Shown: positions 22,900-33,218, counted from the stretch's first letter. The stretch: DNA of 64,000 nucleotides from Prunus persica (GCF_000346465.2 NC_034010.1:11886945-11950944), one strand, 5' to 3'. Numbers and translations: made by a program. The notes: generated by a model not told the origin, from the letters alone.

Positions 22900-23175
22900 C
22901 TTCTTTTGTTTCATTTCATTTACTTAGCTTTAATAATTGGATGATTACGAGATCAATTTGTGTGAATTATTAATACAACAATTACATATATGAAGATTAA
23001 GACGAACAACATATCGTATCACCAAACATAATCAAACACCAAATGTAATCATCCTTTTTTTCAACCAATCACGAAGCATTTGCATATTTATTCATACCTT
23101 CCTTTTCGTGTACATTATTTTTTAGTTGTTATTATTTTTAAAAATAATTTCTTACAATGTCTTATGGTGCAATTA
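22900..23175 (-). mobile_element. hAT-derived fragment related to the 1.9-2.8 kb element
   Basis: On the minus strand GGTATGAATAAATATGCAAAT, GATTATGTTTGGTG and GATATGTTGTTCGTCTTA occur in the same order as in the core of the hAT element at 2345-2475. Termini were not found. Confidence 0.6.
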
Positions 23176-23279
23176 TAATGCACCTGACTGCCTGTTTTTG
23201 AAAGGCACATCTTTCTCGTCGTCGTCTTCTTTTTTAATGAAGTAGGGCCTAAACCATAAACCTATTGATGAGCCGTAGT

Positions 23280-23500
23280 CAATATACATACAATATAATA
23301 GCAATATTAGGCCAATATACAGGCACTAGAGAGTCAATATTAGGGCAATATAACCGCAATGCAATAGCAATAGTATCACAATATACATGCAATAGGGTGG
23401 CAATATGCACAACAATATCTATACAATACACGGGCAATATTAGTACAATACACATGCAATAGGAGAGCAATATTAAGTCAATCTACATACAATACACACA
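23280..23500 (+). repeat. 11-bp phased CAATA minisatellite array
   Basis: CAATA or a one-base variant begins at 23280, 23291, 23302, 23313, 23324, 23335, 23346, 23357, 23368, 23379, 23390, 23401, 23413, 23424, 23435, 23446, 23457, 23468, 23479 and 23490: twenty units, 11 bases apart, with a single one-base slip. The six bases between the cores are variable. It is the longest of five such arrays in the MULE. Confidence 0.93.
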
Positions 23501-23739
23501 CATCCATTACAAACTACAATTTACACATGCAAAATAAATTGCCACCGAACCCTAACAATACTATCCCGCGAAGGGAAAAGGAAGGCAACACTTTGACATC
23601 GCATCACCCAGCACCACATGAACCGAACCAGCATTGACCCTTACTAGTGGTCCATCAAAAGATCCATGTCTTTGGCCTTCCTCCTCGCTGCATGCACGAG
23701 GCTATAATGAGCCATTCCCTATCCACCCATATTCAGCAC

Positions 23740-24243
23740 CTACCAGATACCAACTACATCAATTTCACTCCAATTGTAGTCTGGTGAGATGACCGAAGCA
23801 TAATCTCGGAACATTTCGAAGCCGTTGTTGAAACATTCAACCATGTCATGGTTATATTCTTCAGATTTTGTGAATTTTTCGACAACATATTTCTTTGTCT
23901 CTTCCAATTTTAACTTGAGGGACTCTAACTCTTTGCTCCGACTTATTGCTTTTAGAGTTTGCTTCACTTCTCCAGCATATGCTTTGTTCAACTTGTTGGC
24001 CAAGTTTCCCATCACTTGGCCATGAATATCACATTTTCTCTCCCACCAATCTGTTGCCTTAGACAAATATTGGAGGTCATGCATGACGGCGGAGATGTTG
24101 TCAAGTGGATAATTGCTCTCAGTCTCACTTCTAGATGAAGTAGAATCGTGATTGGGAGTCAGATGTGGAGATGGGAACGGCACACCCCACAGCTGGTCTC
24201 CCGGTTAACTGACATGCTCGTTTGGAGGGCGTACATCCGACAT
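23740..24243 (-). pseudogene. MULE ORF of unknown function, copy 1
   Basis: From ATG 24243 the frame reads MSDVRPPNEHVS, a TAA, then GDQLWGVPFPSPHLTPN and an open stretch of about 147 codons to 23740. The product is rich in charged residues and helical (LANKLNKAYAGEVKQTLKAI, KLKLEETKKYVVEKF) and ends GFEMFRDYASVISPDYNW. A diverged relative lies in opposite orientation at 25988-28167, so this is a real gene type rather than a chance ORF. I do not recognise the family. A CAATA array lies immediately downstream. Confidence 0.6.
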
Positions 24244-24584
24244 CTTTAAGTATTGGTGGGACAATTCACAGCTGCAGACTGCATAAAAACAAATAAAGGT
24301 ACATTCAATCTCCAATTTGACGTTATGAACACTTGTACACAAAAATAACAGCAAGAATAATTACCTTAGTTGTTAAGAAGGTGCATATGATGTAGAAATG
24401 GTAGGAAGCCTTAGTTATATGTAGGAACTTGTCTGAACTATATTGGGTATTTAGTTGGTGCATTAAATTGATGGGATTGCAAACTACACCATTTACTACT
24501 TGGCTGTCATTTACAGCAGTACAACATTACAATAACAACAATAAAAGTGCCTTGGAAACGGAAAAAAACCAAACCTAAATGAGA

Positions 24585-25625
24585 AAATGGAAATTGTGGA
24601 TTTCATGCCAAAAAAGGACTATGTAACTAACCAATTATTGGGAAATTGGAAAACGAAAATTGGAACAAAGGAAATTGGGGAAAATACGAAATTTGCCACA
24701 AAGGGAATTGGAATATAGGAAAAAGGATATTAGGCAAATACGATTATTACCGTACTAAACAAATTGAATAAGTTGGTACTTTTGCCAAAGTAGGCAATTT
24801 CTTTAAATACAAAAATTGGGAAAACTAGGAAATTGGGAATATTGGAAATAAGGAAACTTGGTACATAGAAAAAGTAAATTAGGCAAATATGAAATAGGCA
24901 AATTAGAAAATTAGAAAATTGGAAAATTGGAAAATTGGAAATAGGGCAAAAGGAAAATTGGAAAACAAGAAAATTGGAAATAAGGAAACTTGGAAAATAG
25001 AAAAATTGGAAAATTGGAAATAGGACAAAAGGAAAATTGGAAAATTGGAAATAAAGAAAGTTGGAAAATAGAAAAATAGAAAAATTGGAAATAGGACAAA
25101 AGGAAACTTGGAAAATAGGAAAATGGGAAAATAGGAAATAGGAAAAAAGGAAAATTGGAAAATTGAAAAATTAGAAACTTGAAAATTGGAAAATTGGAAA
25201 TAGAAAAAAAAAAAAGGAAACTTGGAAATTTGGAAATTTGGAAATAGAAAAAACAAAAGGAAAAATGAAAAATTAGAAACAAGAATAAAGGAAACTTGGA
25301 AAATTGGAAATAGGAAAAAAGGAAACTTGGAAAATTGGAAATAGGAAAAAACGAAACTTGGAGAATAGGAAAATAGGAAAATATGAAAATTGGAAAATTG
25401 GAAATAGGAAAAAAGGAAACTTGCAAAATAGGAAAATAGGAACATTGGCAAAATGGAAAATTGGAAACTTGGAAAATTGGATAATTGGATAATTGGATAA
25501 TAGGAAAAATGGAAAATTGGAAACAAATTGAAATTGTGGAAATGGGAAATAAGAAAATTACCATATTGGACAATTTGTATTAGTTGGTCAATTTGGCAAA
25601 TTAGGCAAATTATTTAAATTACATA
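24585..25625. repeat. Degenerate GGAAAATTGGAAATA minisatellite (~1 kb)
   Basis: About 1 kb almost wholly built of GGAAAATTGG, GGAAATAGG and GGAAACTTGG words of about 8-11 bases. The minus-strand ORFs of 207 and 220 codons here translate to monotonous FPIFQFSNFP-type repeats and are products of the repeat, not genes. Confidence 0.92.
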
Positions 25626-25699
25626 ATGGGAAATTTACCAAATTCGGAAAATCCAAAATCCCTATGTATTAAAAAAAGGCATACAGCCAACTAGGCAAT

Positions 25700-25772
25700 A
25701 ACTCCCGCCCAAGACTCCCGCCAATCCCTCCTCCCGCCAATTACTCCCCCCAATCCCTCCCGCCAATGACTC
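25700..25772. promoter_or_regulatory. Cluster of CTCCCGCCAAT repeats (E2F-like sites)
   Basis: Three exact CTCCCGCCAAT units (near 25716, 25732 and 25757) and two degenerate ones lie within about 70 bases, some 220 bases upstream of the ATG at 25988. The minus strand reads TTGGCGGGAG, which fits the E2F consensus TTTSSCGC loosely. Whether they act as a promoter element is inference; they may simply be another small tandem repeat. Confidence 0.4.
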
Positions 25773-25987
25773 TGATTTACTCCACATCATTAATGCCTGC
25801 CTATATGAATCAACCCAGCTGTATGATGGGATTTGGACCACAAAAAAAAAGATGTCTGAAGGGAAAACTTGCATGACATTAACTCCTTGCAACCATTACC
25901 TTCCCCACTGATTTCACTCACATTGCATTTAGTCCCATTTTTCTCCAATTAAGTCCTACACCAGCCAACAATAAATATCCAAAATCA

Positions 25988-28167
25988 TGGACAATAATCT
26001 CACACCAAACCCAACGCTTTCAATTACTGAAGGAAGGGAGACTGAAACACAAGCCAAGTCGCCCAATTCACTCACTGCAGACTTGGTCCATGACATGCAG
26101 CAATGTCGAGACAATACCATGTTTTGGAAAAATCTCCATGCAGACATGTTCACCCGTTTTATATTTGTTACTGTGATGGTAGGGTAAAGTTCTCCATTGT
26201 CTCGAAAACCCTTGACTAGTCAACAAGTCAACTTTCTTTTGTGTGCGAAAGTGCCACTACTAGCGATGAAAATCCTAGAAGACTTCTTAAAAATAGATAA
26301 CCTGAGCCCCAAGTTACTGATTTCTAAACAAGAGATTGTGAATTTGGGTGAGGAATATCCCCCAAGTAAGTTCTTTTCTTGCCTCAGACTGGTGAGGACT
26401 TCACAATTTTTCACAGTACAAAACTGGTAGTTCTGGCCATAATAAATGATAAGAAAGTGGACTTTTTAGGCAGAACTGTCTTTTACAAAGTTTAGAAAGG
26501 AAAGACCAACTCTTAAAAGTGACAAAAGAGCGTTGGACTTCAATTTTTGCCTGGATAAATGCTTCTGATCCGGGCTGGACTGGGTATGTCTGTGCTGGAT
26601 TGGACTGTCAACACCTTCAACTGTCAAGTTTCAACTATAAATCGATACCAACGTTCGAGTTTGGCAGAGCATTAATCTATTTCAAGCCTTGGAAGGCTTT
26701 TGGCATGGGCAGAATTGGAGCCTCCTCAGTCTGAAAGGGGCAGAAGTGGCTGGATTTGCTTATTACTGAGATGGGGCTGCACTGTAGTACCTGTTCTGCT
26801 TTATCAAGGCTCTCCATAAATTTGTTGAGGTTTTCATGTTTGTAAAAACAGAACTCTGCTTGATTTGGCTTATGCTGAACCAAATTTGTAACGAGAGAAA
26901 TCTCGCTTTGAATGACTATTTCTCTGAAACTGAACTGAAGTTAGAGATTCTGGATTATAGCTGACTTGTTTTTTGTGGCTCAATGAGCTTTTGGTTGCTT
27001 CAGTGTTTTGAAGGTTTTTAAGATCAAGTGATCATTTTTGAGTTTTTGTCTTCGATTAATTTTTTGGCTGTCTGTTGATCTATTCACCTCCTCTCATATT
27101 TATAGAAAATGCTGGAGTGGGATTTCTAATCTTTTAATAATAGGCGGCAGATTTTCCAAAAGAAAGATCTTTTATTTTAAATGCAAAGAAAAAAGGGAAG
27201 TTATCTGTTCTGGCAGAAAAGAACCATCAATAATCAGTTTTCATGGAGATCTTTTCCTTGCTTTTCTGAAAGAAAGACCAACTCTTCTTTGTTCTCTGTT
27301 TGTTCTTGGTAAAGAGAAAGAACACAATCTGACGTGATGGTCAGTTTGCTTTTCTAGATGAACAGCTCTCTGCTCCCTACTTATCTCTTTAGAAAATATA
27401 GCTTGCTTATCCCTTGGCAATGACACCTGCTTTGGAGCAGAATTTTTCTGAATATAGAAAAGGATTTTGGTCTTCTTTCTTGATTGTAAAGACTGGAGAA
27501 ATCTTCCTGTAAGGCCTGCCTTCATTAATTCCCCATCAACTCTCTTGTGACTAGTTGAATTTGCTAACTTTTCAAAGTCAAGTAGTCACGTGGGTTTTGC
27601 TTCAATTTTAGGCTCTTCTCTTATTTTCATTTGATCACGCCAAGCCCAGGTTGAGTTTTGGGATTTGTGGGCTGATTCCTTTTCTCTGTTTTCCAAAGCC
27701 CAAGTCTATTCTTGTGGGCTGACAGGTCTTGAGCTAGGCTTTCTCGATTTTGGGCTGCTCTCTCAGTTTCTTTAAATCAAGCCCAAGTTGTGCTTATGTT
27801 TTGTGCATTTCAAAAATGGGCTAGGCTTCGCACAATTTTTAGGCCCAAACAGGACATAGTTTCAAAAATTGTGGAGGGCCAAGCTAGGTGAGGTGTCATA
27901 AAAAAGCGCACAATCCGCACTCGTTATCATGCCCACATGCATCTCCTCCATATAAAGGGTATGAAAGCCAAAATTGAAATTGCCCCTGCCACTGCAATTA
28001 TGGTATTCAAGGAATCTGATGAAATGCCCCAGTTGAAGCAACAAGAAGTGGAAACCGGATTCGACCTATTTCGTAAGTTTGCAAAAATAGTGGATCCAGA
28101 AGGAAACTGGGACAACATCATTGTGGGCGAGGTCATGAATTTCATGGGTCGTAGTCGCCGCAATTGA
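25988..28167 (+). pseudogene. MULE ORF of unknown function, copy 2, split by an insertion
   Basis: The first part, from ATG 25988, reads MDNNLTPNPTLSITEGRETE and DLVHDMQQCRDNTMFWKNL; the second part, from about 27900 to 28167, ends EVETGFDLFRKFAKIVD-PEGNW. Both parts align with copy 1 at 23740-24243 (LTPN, HDLQ, WWE and GFEMFRDYASVISPDYNW). About 1.7 kb of unrelated sequence interrupts it at roughly 26166-27898. Function unknown. Confidence 0.6.
26166..27898. mobile_element. Insertion of ~1.7 kb, possibly a solo LTR
   Basis: This segment interrupts unknown ORF copy 2. It starts near TGTTACTGTGATGG and ends near GAGGTGTCA, and TG...CA ends would fit a long solo LTR. I found no 5-bp target duplication, so class and exact borders are open. 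The interior holds a TATTTATAG near 27100 and many short GGGCTT/AAGCCC words near its right end. Confidence 0.4.
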
Positions 28168-28428
28168 AGAGTATGCAACTTTGAATGTGTCAACAGCAAG
28201 AAATTTGTGACACATTAATATGACTCTGGACTGGGTGTAAAATGTAGTCGAAACAACATGTAAAATGGAATCATGTTCAGGTGGCCTCTTTTTGTATTAT
28301 GTAACTATGGGGTGGCCTCTTGTTGTATTACGTAAGTTTCGAAATTAGATTTTATGGATTTATGATGCTTCTTTTTGTATTTCTGCATATACAGTTTATC
28401 CATGTCCAGTTCAGTGGCGATATAGAGG

Positions 28429-28506
28429 CAATAACTCCACAATAAGCATGTGTATAATGGCAATATGATGTCAATAAGAGTGCAATAGAGTTATAATACG
28501 ATCCTA
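28429..28506 (+). repeat. 11-bp phased CAATA array upstream of the XRCC3 copy
   Basis: CAATAACTCCA, CAATAAGCATG, and after a short irregular part CAATATGATGT, CAATAAGAGTG, CAATAGAGTTA and TAATACGATCC, each 11 bases. Confidence 0.88.
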
Positions 28507-28718
28507 TTGCAGTAGGTACTGCATCAACATGGTTTTAAAATATCTTAGATGAAAAAATTACAAAAAATTAAACCAAAATTAAATTAAAAATTGGAAAAGG
28601 GATGAAGTATACATCCCTTAAAAGACATATGGCCTACATTACACACCTTCTATATGGACTCTATATATACAAATCATGCCTTGCATCACCATCACATCCC
28701 CCCCTAAATTACAGAAAC

Positions 28719-29581
28719 ATGACACCACAAAACCTCATGCTCCTTCCTCTTTCAACCCCTAAATTATCCATCGGATGCCCAATACTAGATGGCTGCTTGG
28801 GTAGTGGGATACCCTGCAACTCCATAACAGAATTAGTAGGGGAGAGCGGTTCCGGAAAGACGCAACTTTGTCTCCAACTTACGGTTAGAGCTCAGCTCCC
28901 ACCCTCACATGGCGGACTAGGGGGCTCCTCCCTCTACATATTCACAGAATTCAGCTTCTCATTTCATCGATTGCAACAACTAGGCAACCTTTATCATGCA
29001 TCATACCCCAACTTAATAGGGATGGAGCCATTGGAAGACATATATGTTCATGGCGTTCATGATGCTCAACAACTCATCCATGTCCTTAGAGACATACAAG
29101 CATTCATTGCCATTGATCACACCCGGTTACCTGTGAAACCATTGATTCCATTGCTGCATTGTTCAGATCACAATATCAGACAACACCGGCAGATTTGAAA
29201 CGGCGGTCTGAAATGTTCTTCAAGATATCTGGGACATTGAAGGCTTTAGCAAATAAGTTTGGGTTGGCCGTGGTTGTGACCAACCAAGTGGTGGATTTTA
29301 TTGGTCCACATGATGGAGTGAATAGGGTGAGGTTGGGAAACTTAGAGTGCCTGCACACATCAGGTAGACGGGTGAGTTCAGTTTTGGGACTGGCTTGGGC
29401 ACATTGCATAAATTCAAGGGTGTTCTTAGCAAGACATGAGCAATCTGTTGGGGTTAACAGTCGTAATGCTCATTCACCAACTATATCAAGTCAAACACAT
29501 AGGACATTTGACATTGTATTTGCCCCCCATTTGCCCTATGCATTGGCTGAATTTGTAATCATAAAAGAAGGTATAGTATGA
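28719..29581 (+). pseudogene. XRCC3: XRCC3-like RAD51 paralogue copy within the MULE
   Basis: From ATG 28719 the frame shows LSIGCPILDGCLGSGIPC, the Walker A motif in ELVGESGSGKTQLCLQL, and HGGLGGSSLYIFTEF. After a frameshift near 29135-29145 another frame continues with IDSIAALFRSQYQTTPADLK, FFKISGTLKALANKFGLAVV, VTNQV and SSGRR-type region (TSGRRVSSVLGLAWAH), ending FAPHLPYALAEFVIIKEG. This is the order of plant XRCC3 (about 300 residues), and the copy covers almost all of it without an intron. The lesion falls at the Walker B region (expected LIVIDS), where a few bases are missing. Established: XRCC3 with RAD51C acts in homologous recombination and meiosis. Here a CAATA array lies on each side and transposase is downstream, so it is best read as a captured gene copy. 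It cannot make full-length protein. Confidence 0.85.
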
Positions 29582-29682
29582 GTATCACAGTAACTATGTA
29601 ATAATGGAATTCTAAGAACTTTAATGTTTTGGATCCATTTGGAGTTACATTCCAGGCCCTTTAATTTCGTACTCATAGTTTA

Positions 29683-29782
29683 CATTGCAATAGCAATACC
29701 AGTACAATAAATGTACAATATAATGACAATCTGAAGGCAATACAAGTACAATGTGATAGCGATACTGTCGCAATAAATAGGA
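29683..29782 (+). repeat. 11-bp phased CAATA array between XRCC3 copy and transposase
   Basis: CAATACCAGTA, CAATAAATGTA, CAATATAATGA, CAATCTGAAGG, CAATACAAGTA, CAATGTGATAG, CGATACTGTCG and CAATAAATAGG: eight consecutive 11-base units. Confidence 0.93.
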
Positions 29783-29915
29783 AACACAACATGCTGTATA
29801 ACATTGTAACCCAAATGATGCAAATTTAACACAATTCACATTCAACAAACACGAAACCCATGTCAAATAAAATTAAAGTTGATATTACCTAACAAAGCAA
29901 CAGAAATCATATTGT

Positions 29916-32296
29916 CTAAGATACATTGCACAATGGAATATTGTTTTTACAGGTGGTTTTATTGTGGCCTGTGGAACCGCACCTTGAGCACTTTCATGTA
30001 ATGGTGCCCTTTCCTTGCGAGGGAATTCTTAGCTTCTTTTGTCTGCCTGGCATGACCTTTGCCATGGGAGGAAGCACAACTCGACTTCGAACATGTTCAG
30101 GAATAACTCACATTGCGTGAGGCTGTACCGGGTAGATGCTATCCAAATAAGCATCCAACCAGGTATTCCGAGTGTAATACCGAGAAGCCTTCGAGTATAC
30201 ATTTAGTTTCAAGAAGCGGCAAACTGCAACTACATGCTTGCAATTTAGCTGCTCAAGCTAAAAATTTCTACAACTACAACTGTTGTTCGTCAAATCCACG
30301 AGGCCGTCCATATCACCGTCCAAAACATTAAACTGTACATTATTTAGTTTAACGAGATTCATCCTTGCAACATCCTCCAACCTATTCCTCAACTTTTTCT
30401 CACCAAAATTGGGGCACAATGTTGTTGTGCAATTCATAGCCAACTCACGACGTTCGGTGAACCATTTCAAAGGGAGATTAATAATTTCCCCTATCAAATG
30501 AACCACTGGCAACATTCTTGCATACGTAAGGACTGAGTTTATTGACTCCACAATATTTGTTGTCATTACATTGTAGCGGCATCCATCCATGTGAGCTCTA
30601 GACCACTTATGTAACCCTGCATGTTCAAGATATTGAGCAACATGTTCCTTTCTCTTGATCTTCCGAAAATGACAATCAAACTCAGCAATGGAATAAGATT
30701 TCGCAGCCTGCTCAAAGTGCATAAGTATTTGATCACGCTTTTTCAACTTGCAAGTGCGTTTCATGTTCCCTTTCATATGATAAAAGCATATGCCATGTTG
30801 CACTGTTGGAAAAACTTTGTTCCACACATTCTCCATGAAAAACCAATGCCATGATGCATCCGTCTCCAAATCCCTGATCCCAAAAGCAAGAGGATATGTA
30901 TTTCAATTGCCATCGAATGCATTTGCTACAAACATAACACCCTTGTACTTGGATTTTAAATTAGTGGCATCCATGGCTATCACTGGACACATGGAAGAAC
31001 GAAACCCTCTAATACATGGGCCAGCTGCCATAAATAAATACACAAAGTGATTGTTTTCATCAGTTTGGATGTGTGTCTTTGTGCCGGGATTCATATGCTC
31101 CAATTCATAGGAATAGGCTAGAAGGATATAATAAGCCTCCTCGGTTGATCCTCTAATGGATAATAGAGCTAACTCCCTTGCTTTCCAAGCTTTCGAATAA
31201 TGGATGGTGAAACCAAAGTTGTGTTTCACATCTCTCATTATGTCACTTGGTGTGTATATTGTCCGAAAATCCTTCAACTTCCTTTTAAATGAAGTGGCTA
31301 CAAGTGCTGCGGTTGCTTGACGATGGTCGTCATGTACGAACCTCAAATCACCTTCATGGACAGTTGTACACCTCACAATCATGAAGTTGTATTCTCCAAT
31401 TCTCGATGCTCGGACCCGCCATGGGCATGGATGGTGACAACAAACCATAAGCAACCTCTTAGTCCAAGCTAATTGCACCTTAAATTTAAAGTGGCCTCTC
31501 AATGCCGTCAACCGTAACTCGGTCAACAATGCTCCCTTACTAGAGAAAATTTCCCCAATTGTAATTTTCGGATTCCAATCACTTCGCGAATACACTGTGT
31601 CCAAATATGCTTCTCCATCATTTACACCGGCCACATTGTACCGGTTCTATTCACCCATTTGACTCAAATACTGTTCAAGAATGGGTTCAGATTCTCCTCC
31701 TAAACGCATTATTGGAAATTGGGCAGATGTGTTCAAGGGGCCCAAAATAGGAGAGGCAGAGTACACTAACACTTCATTTCTTTCAGTACTATTATCTCCA
31801 CCATGCATCTCCTCCACCTCACCAAAATCAATCATGTCATTAAAATCTTTCCCAACATCACCTCCCACATCAGTGACATTTGTATTATTCCGAGTTACTT
31901 CATTGCTTTCAACAATGGCAGCTAAAGAACGACCCATCCGACTACTATCTGTCGTGATATGCATACTAACAACTACATCATTTGTTAGTCCATTATCTTC
32001 TATACTCACGAGTAAGTTACGTAACAATTGTACTTCATAAAAAATTTGACATCATCATCATCCTCTATCTTTATATGCTTCTACTCATTCGAGGCCACCA
32101 AAACTGAGAACTTTAAGCAAACCTTGTCTTCCCTGCTGTTTGTATTACCAATCTGATGCACACAATCCAATATTTCAGCAAATGTGATGGTCCGTGGAAC
32201 TATTAAGCCTTTTGAGTCACCCTCTTCGTATTTGCACATCTTCTTTGAGGTTACCCATTTTCCATTGTAACAAACCAGAATAACAATTGTCTCCAT
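29916..32296 (-). pseudogene. MuDR-type (MULE) transposase, decayed
   Basis: ATG 32296 starts METIVILVCYNGKWV, the usual N-terminal MULE domain. A stop near 32081 and a frameshift near 32030 lead into an acidic linker, then an open stretch of about 240 codons (31634-30903) ending VIAMDATNLKSKYKGVMFVA, which contains the first catalytic Asp. After TGA the frame resumes with YPLAFGIRDLETDASWHWFF. The segment that should follow, with the second catalytic Asp (SDRH region), is missing: the text jumps to MENVWNKVFPTVQHGICFYH. A Glu in TTNIVESINSVL fits the family's conserved region. The SWIM finger (CSC...NCKH) with a stop within it and a CCHC knuckle (CSRCGSTGHNKTTC) end the protein. It is non-functional. 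Confidence 0.87.
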
Positions 32297-32328
32297 TTCT
32301 GACCATGAAAAAAATTATTTCATTAACA

Positions 32329-32476
32329 CAATACAACCACAATAACCAAGCAATACAATGGCAACATAACAGCAATATAACATCAATATATTAGCAATAT
32401 AACGGCAATATAACAGCAATACCACAACAAAATAATAGGAACACAATAGCAATACAACACTAACACAGCAGTGAAC
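32329..32476 (+). repeat. 11-bp phased CAATA array upstream of the transposase gene
   Basis: Units start at 32329, 32340, 32351, 32362, 32373, 32384, 32395, 32406, 32417 and 32428, each CAATA or a near variant, then continue less regularly. It lies in the 5' region of the leftward-transcribed transposase gene. Confidence 0.92.
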
Positions 32477-32841
32477 AAGGAATCATCACAACTATACAAA
32501 TCCACTACATCAAATGGAAAATCCAAAGTTTCAAGATTCACATATCCAGAGCAATCTAAATGCAATTAGTAAAAACCCAGATGGATGAGCATGAAGATTC
32601 AAAAAAACCTAACCCAAAGCAATTACAGCCATAACCAATTTAACAGAAGCCCAAGCGAAGAAAATAAAACCAATTTCAAAGAATCCAACAGATATTAAGA
32701 AAATAACCATCAACACTACCTATTTGAGGTCGACGATCCAGTAGAGCTTCAAGGTTGTAAGCAGTTATTCAGAAGACATACCTAAAATATGGGGTCGAGG
32801 GTGGGGTTCATGATTCAGAAGAGAGAGTGAGACAGAGCTAC

Positions 32842-32842
<1 letters not shown>

Positions 32843-32876
<34 letters not shown>
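32843..32876. repeat. (GA)n microsatellite near the right TIR
   Basis: About 17 GA units followed by GAGA/CAAAGAGAGA-rich sequence, the mirror of the CT-rich stretch inside the left TIR. Confidence 0.95.
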
Positions 32877-32877
<1 letters not shown>

Positions 32878-32997
32878 AAAGAGAGACAAAGATCTGCGCT
32901 AGAGCAAAGAGAGAGATAGAAAGCTGCGCTAGAGAGAGAGCAAAGAGAGACACAGAGAGATAGACAAAGAGAGAAAAGGGGGCTGAGCGAGCTGAGA

Positions 32998-33132
32998 GAG
33001 AACCAAATTTCTGAAAATGTAATATGGGTGCAATCAGTCGACAATGAAGGTGTATTTATAGGTGGTAGTTTAAAAATTTTAGGGGAGAGGTGGTATTTTC
33101 AGAAAAAATTATAAAATGGGTGGCATTTTGAG
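32998..33132 (-). repeat. Right terminal inverted repeat of the large MULE
   Basis: The reverse complement of the left TIR with scattered differences; it includes TATAAATACA reading inward (leftward) toward the transposase gene. Confidence 0.8.
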
Positions 33133-33139
33133 CTATTTC

Positions 33140-33218
33140 CCTTTTTTCTCAGAGTAAAATTGTCTTTTACTTAATTAAATTAATAATTAAATATTAATTT
33201 AAGTTCGGGTTATTACAG
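33140..33218 (+). mobile_element. LTR-like fragment, right half, split by the large MULE
   Basis: AT-rich tail with AATTAAATTAATAATTAAAT ending in GGGTTATTACA. Together with 13640-13863 it seems to form one LTR-like sequence interrupted by the MULE. Confidence 0.45.

Larger units (their letters stand above)
13864..33139. mobile_element. Large (~19.3 kb) Mutator-like element with Ulp1-like, XRCC3-like and transposase modules
   Basis: The sequence from 13871 (CTCAAAATACTACCTATTTT and on) matches the reverse complement of the sequence ending at 33132 (CTCAAAATGCCACCCATTTT and on) over about 130 bases, followed by CT-rich stretches on both sides. Inside, in order: Ulp1-like gene (+), unknown ORF (-), its relative (+), XRCC3-like copy (+) and MuDR-type transposase (-). 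Established: plant MULEs carrying Ulp1-like (C48) genes are known, called Kaonashi in Arabidopsis. The coding modules carry many stops and frameshifts, so this copy is immobile on its own. A 9-bp target duplication is not clear; TTCCTTCCC and TTTTTTCTC, six of nine bases alike, is the best pair. The exact outer ends are therefore uncertain by a few bases. Confidence 0.75.

Noticed and set aside
23280..23500. CRISPR-like array
   Set aside because: Period is 11 bases with a 5-base core; this is a eukaryotic minisatellite without spacers of CRISPR length.
24903..25573. Two minus-strand ORFs of 207 and 220 codons
   Set aside because: Both overlap the same GGAAAATTGG minisatellite and encode only monotonous FPIFQFSNFP-like repeats.
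27038..27525. ORFs of 94-99 codons on both strands
   Set aside because: They lie inside the insertion in the unknown MULE ORF, and no domain or conservation is visible.
13864..33139. Treating the Ulp1-like and transposase genes as host genes
   Set aside because: They lie between matching terminal inverted repeats and belong to element-specific families with many lesions.
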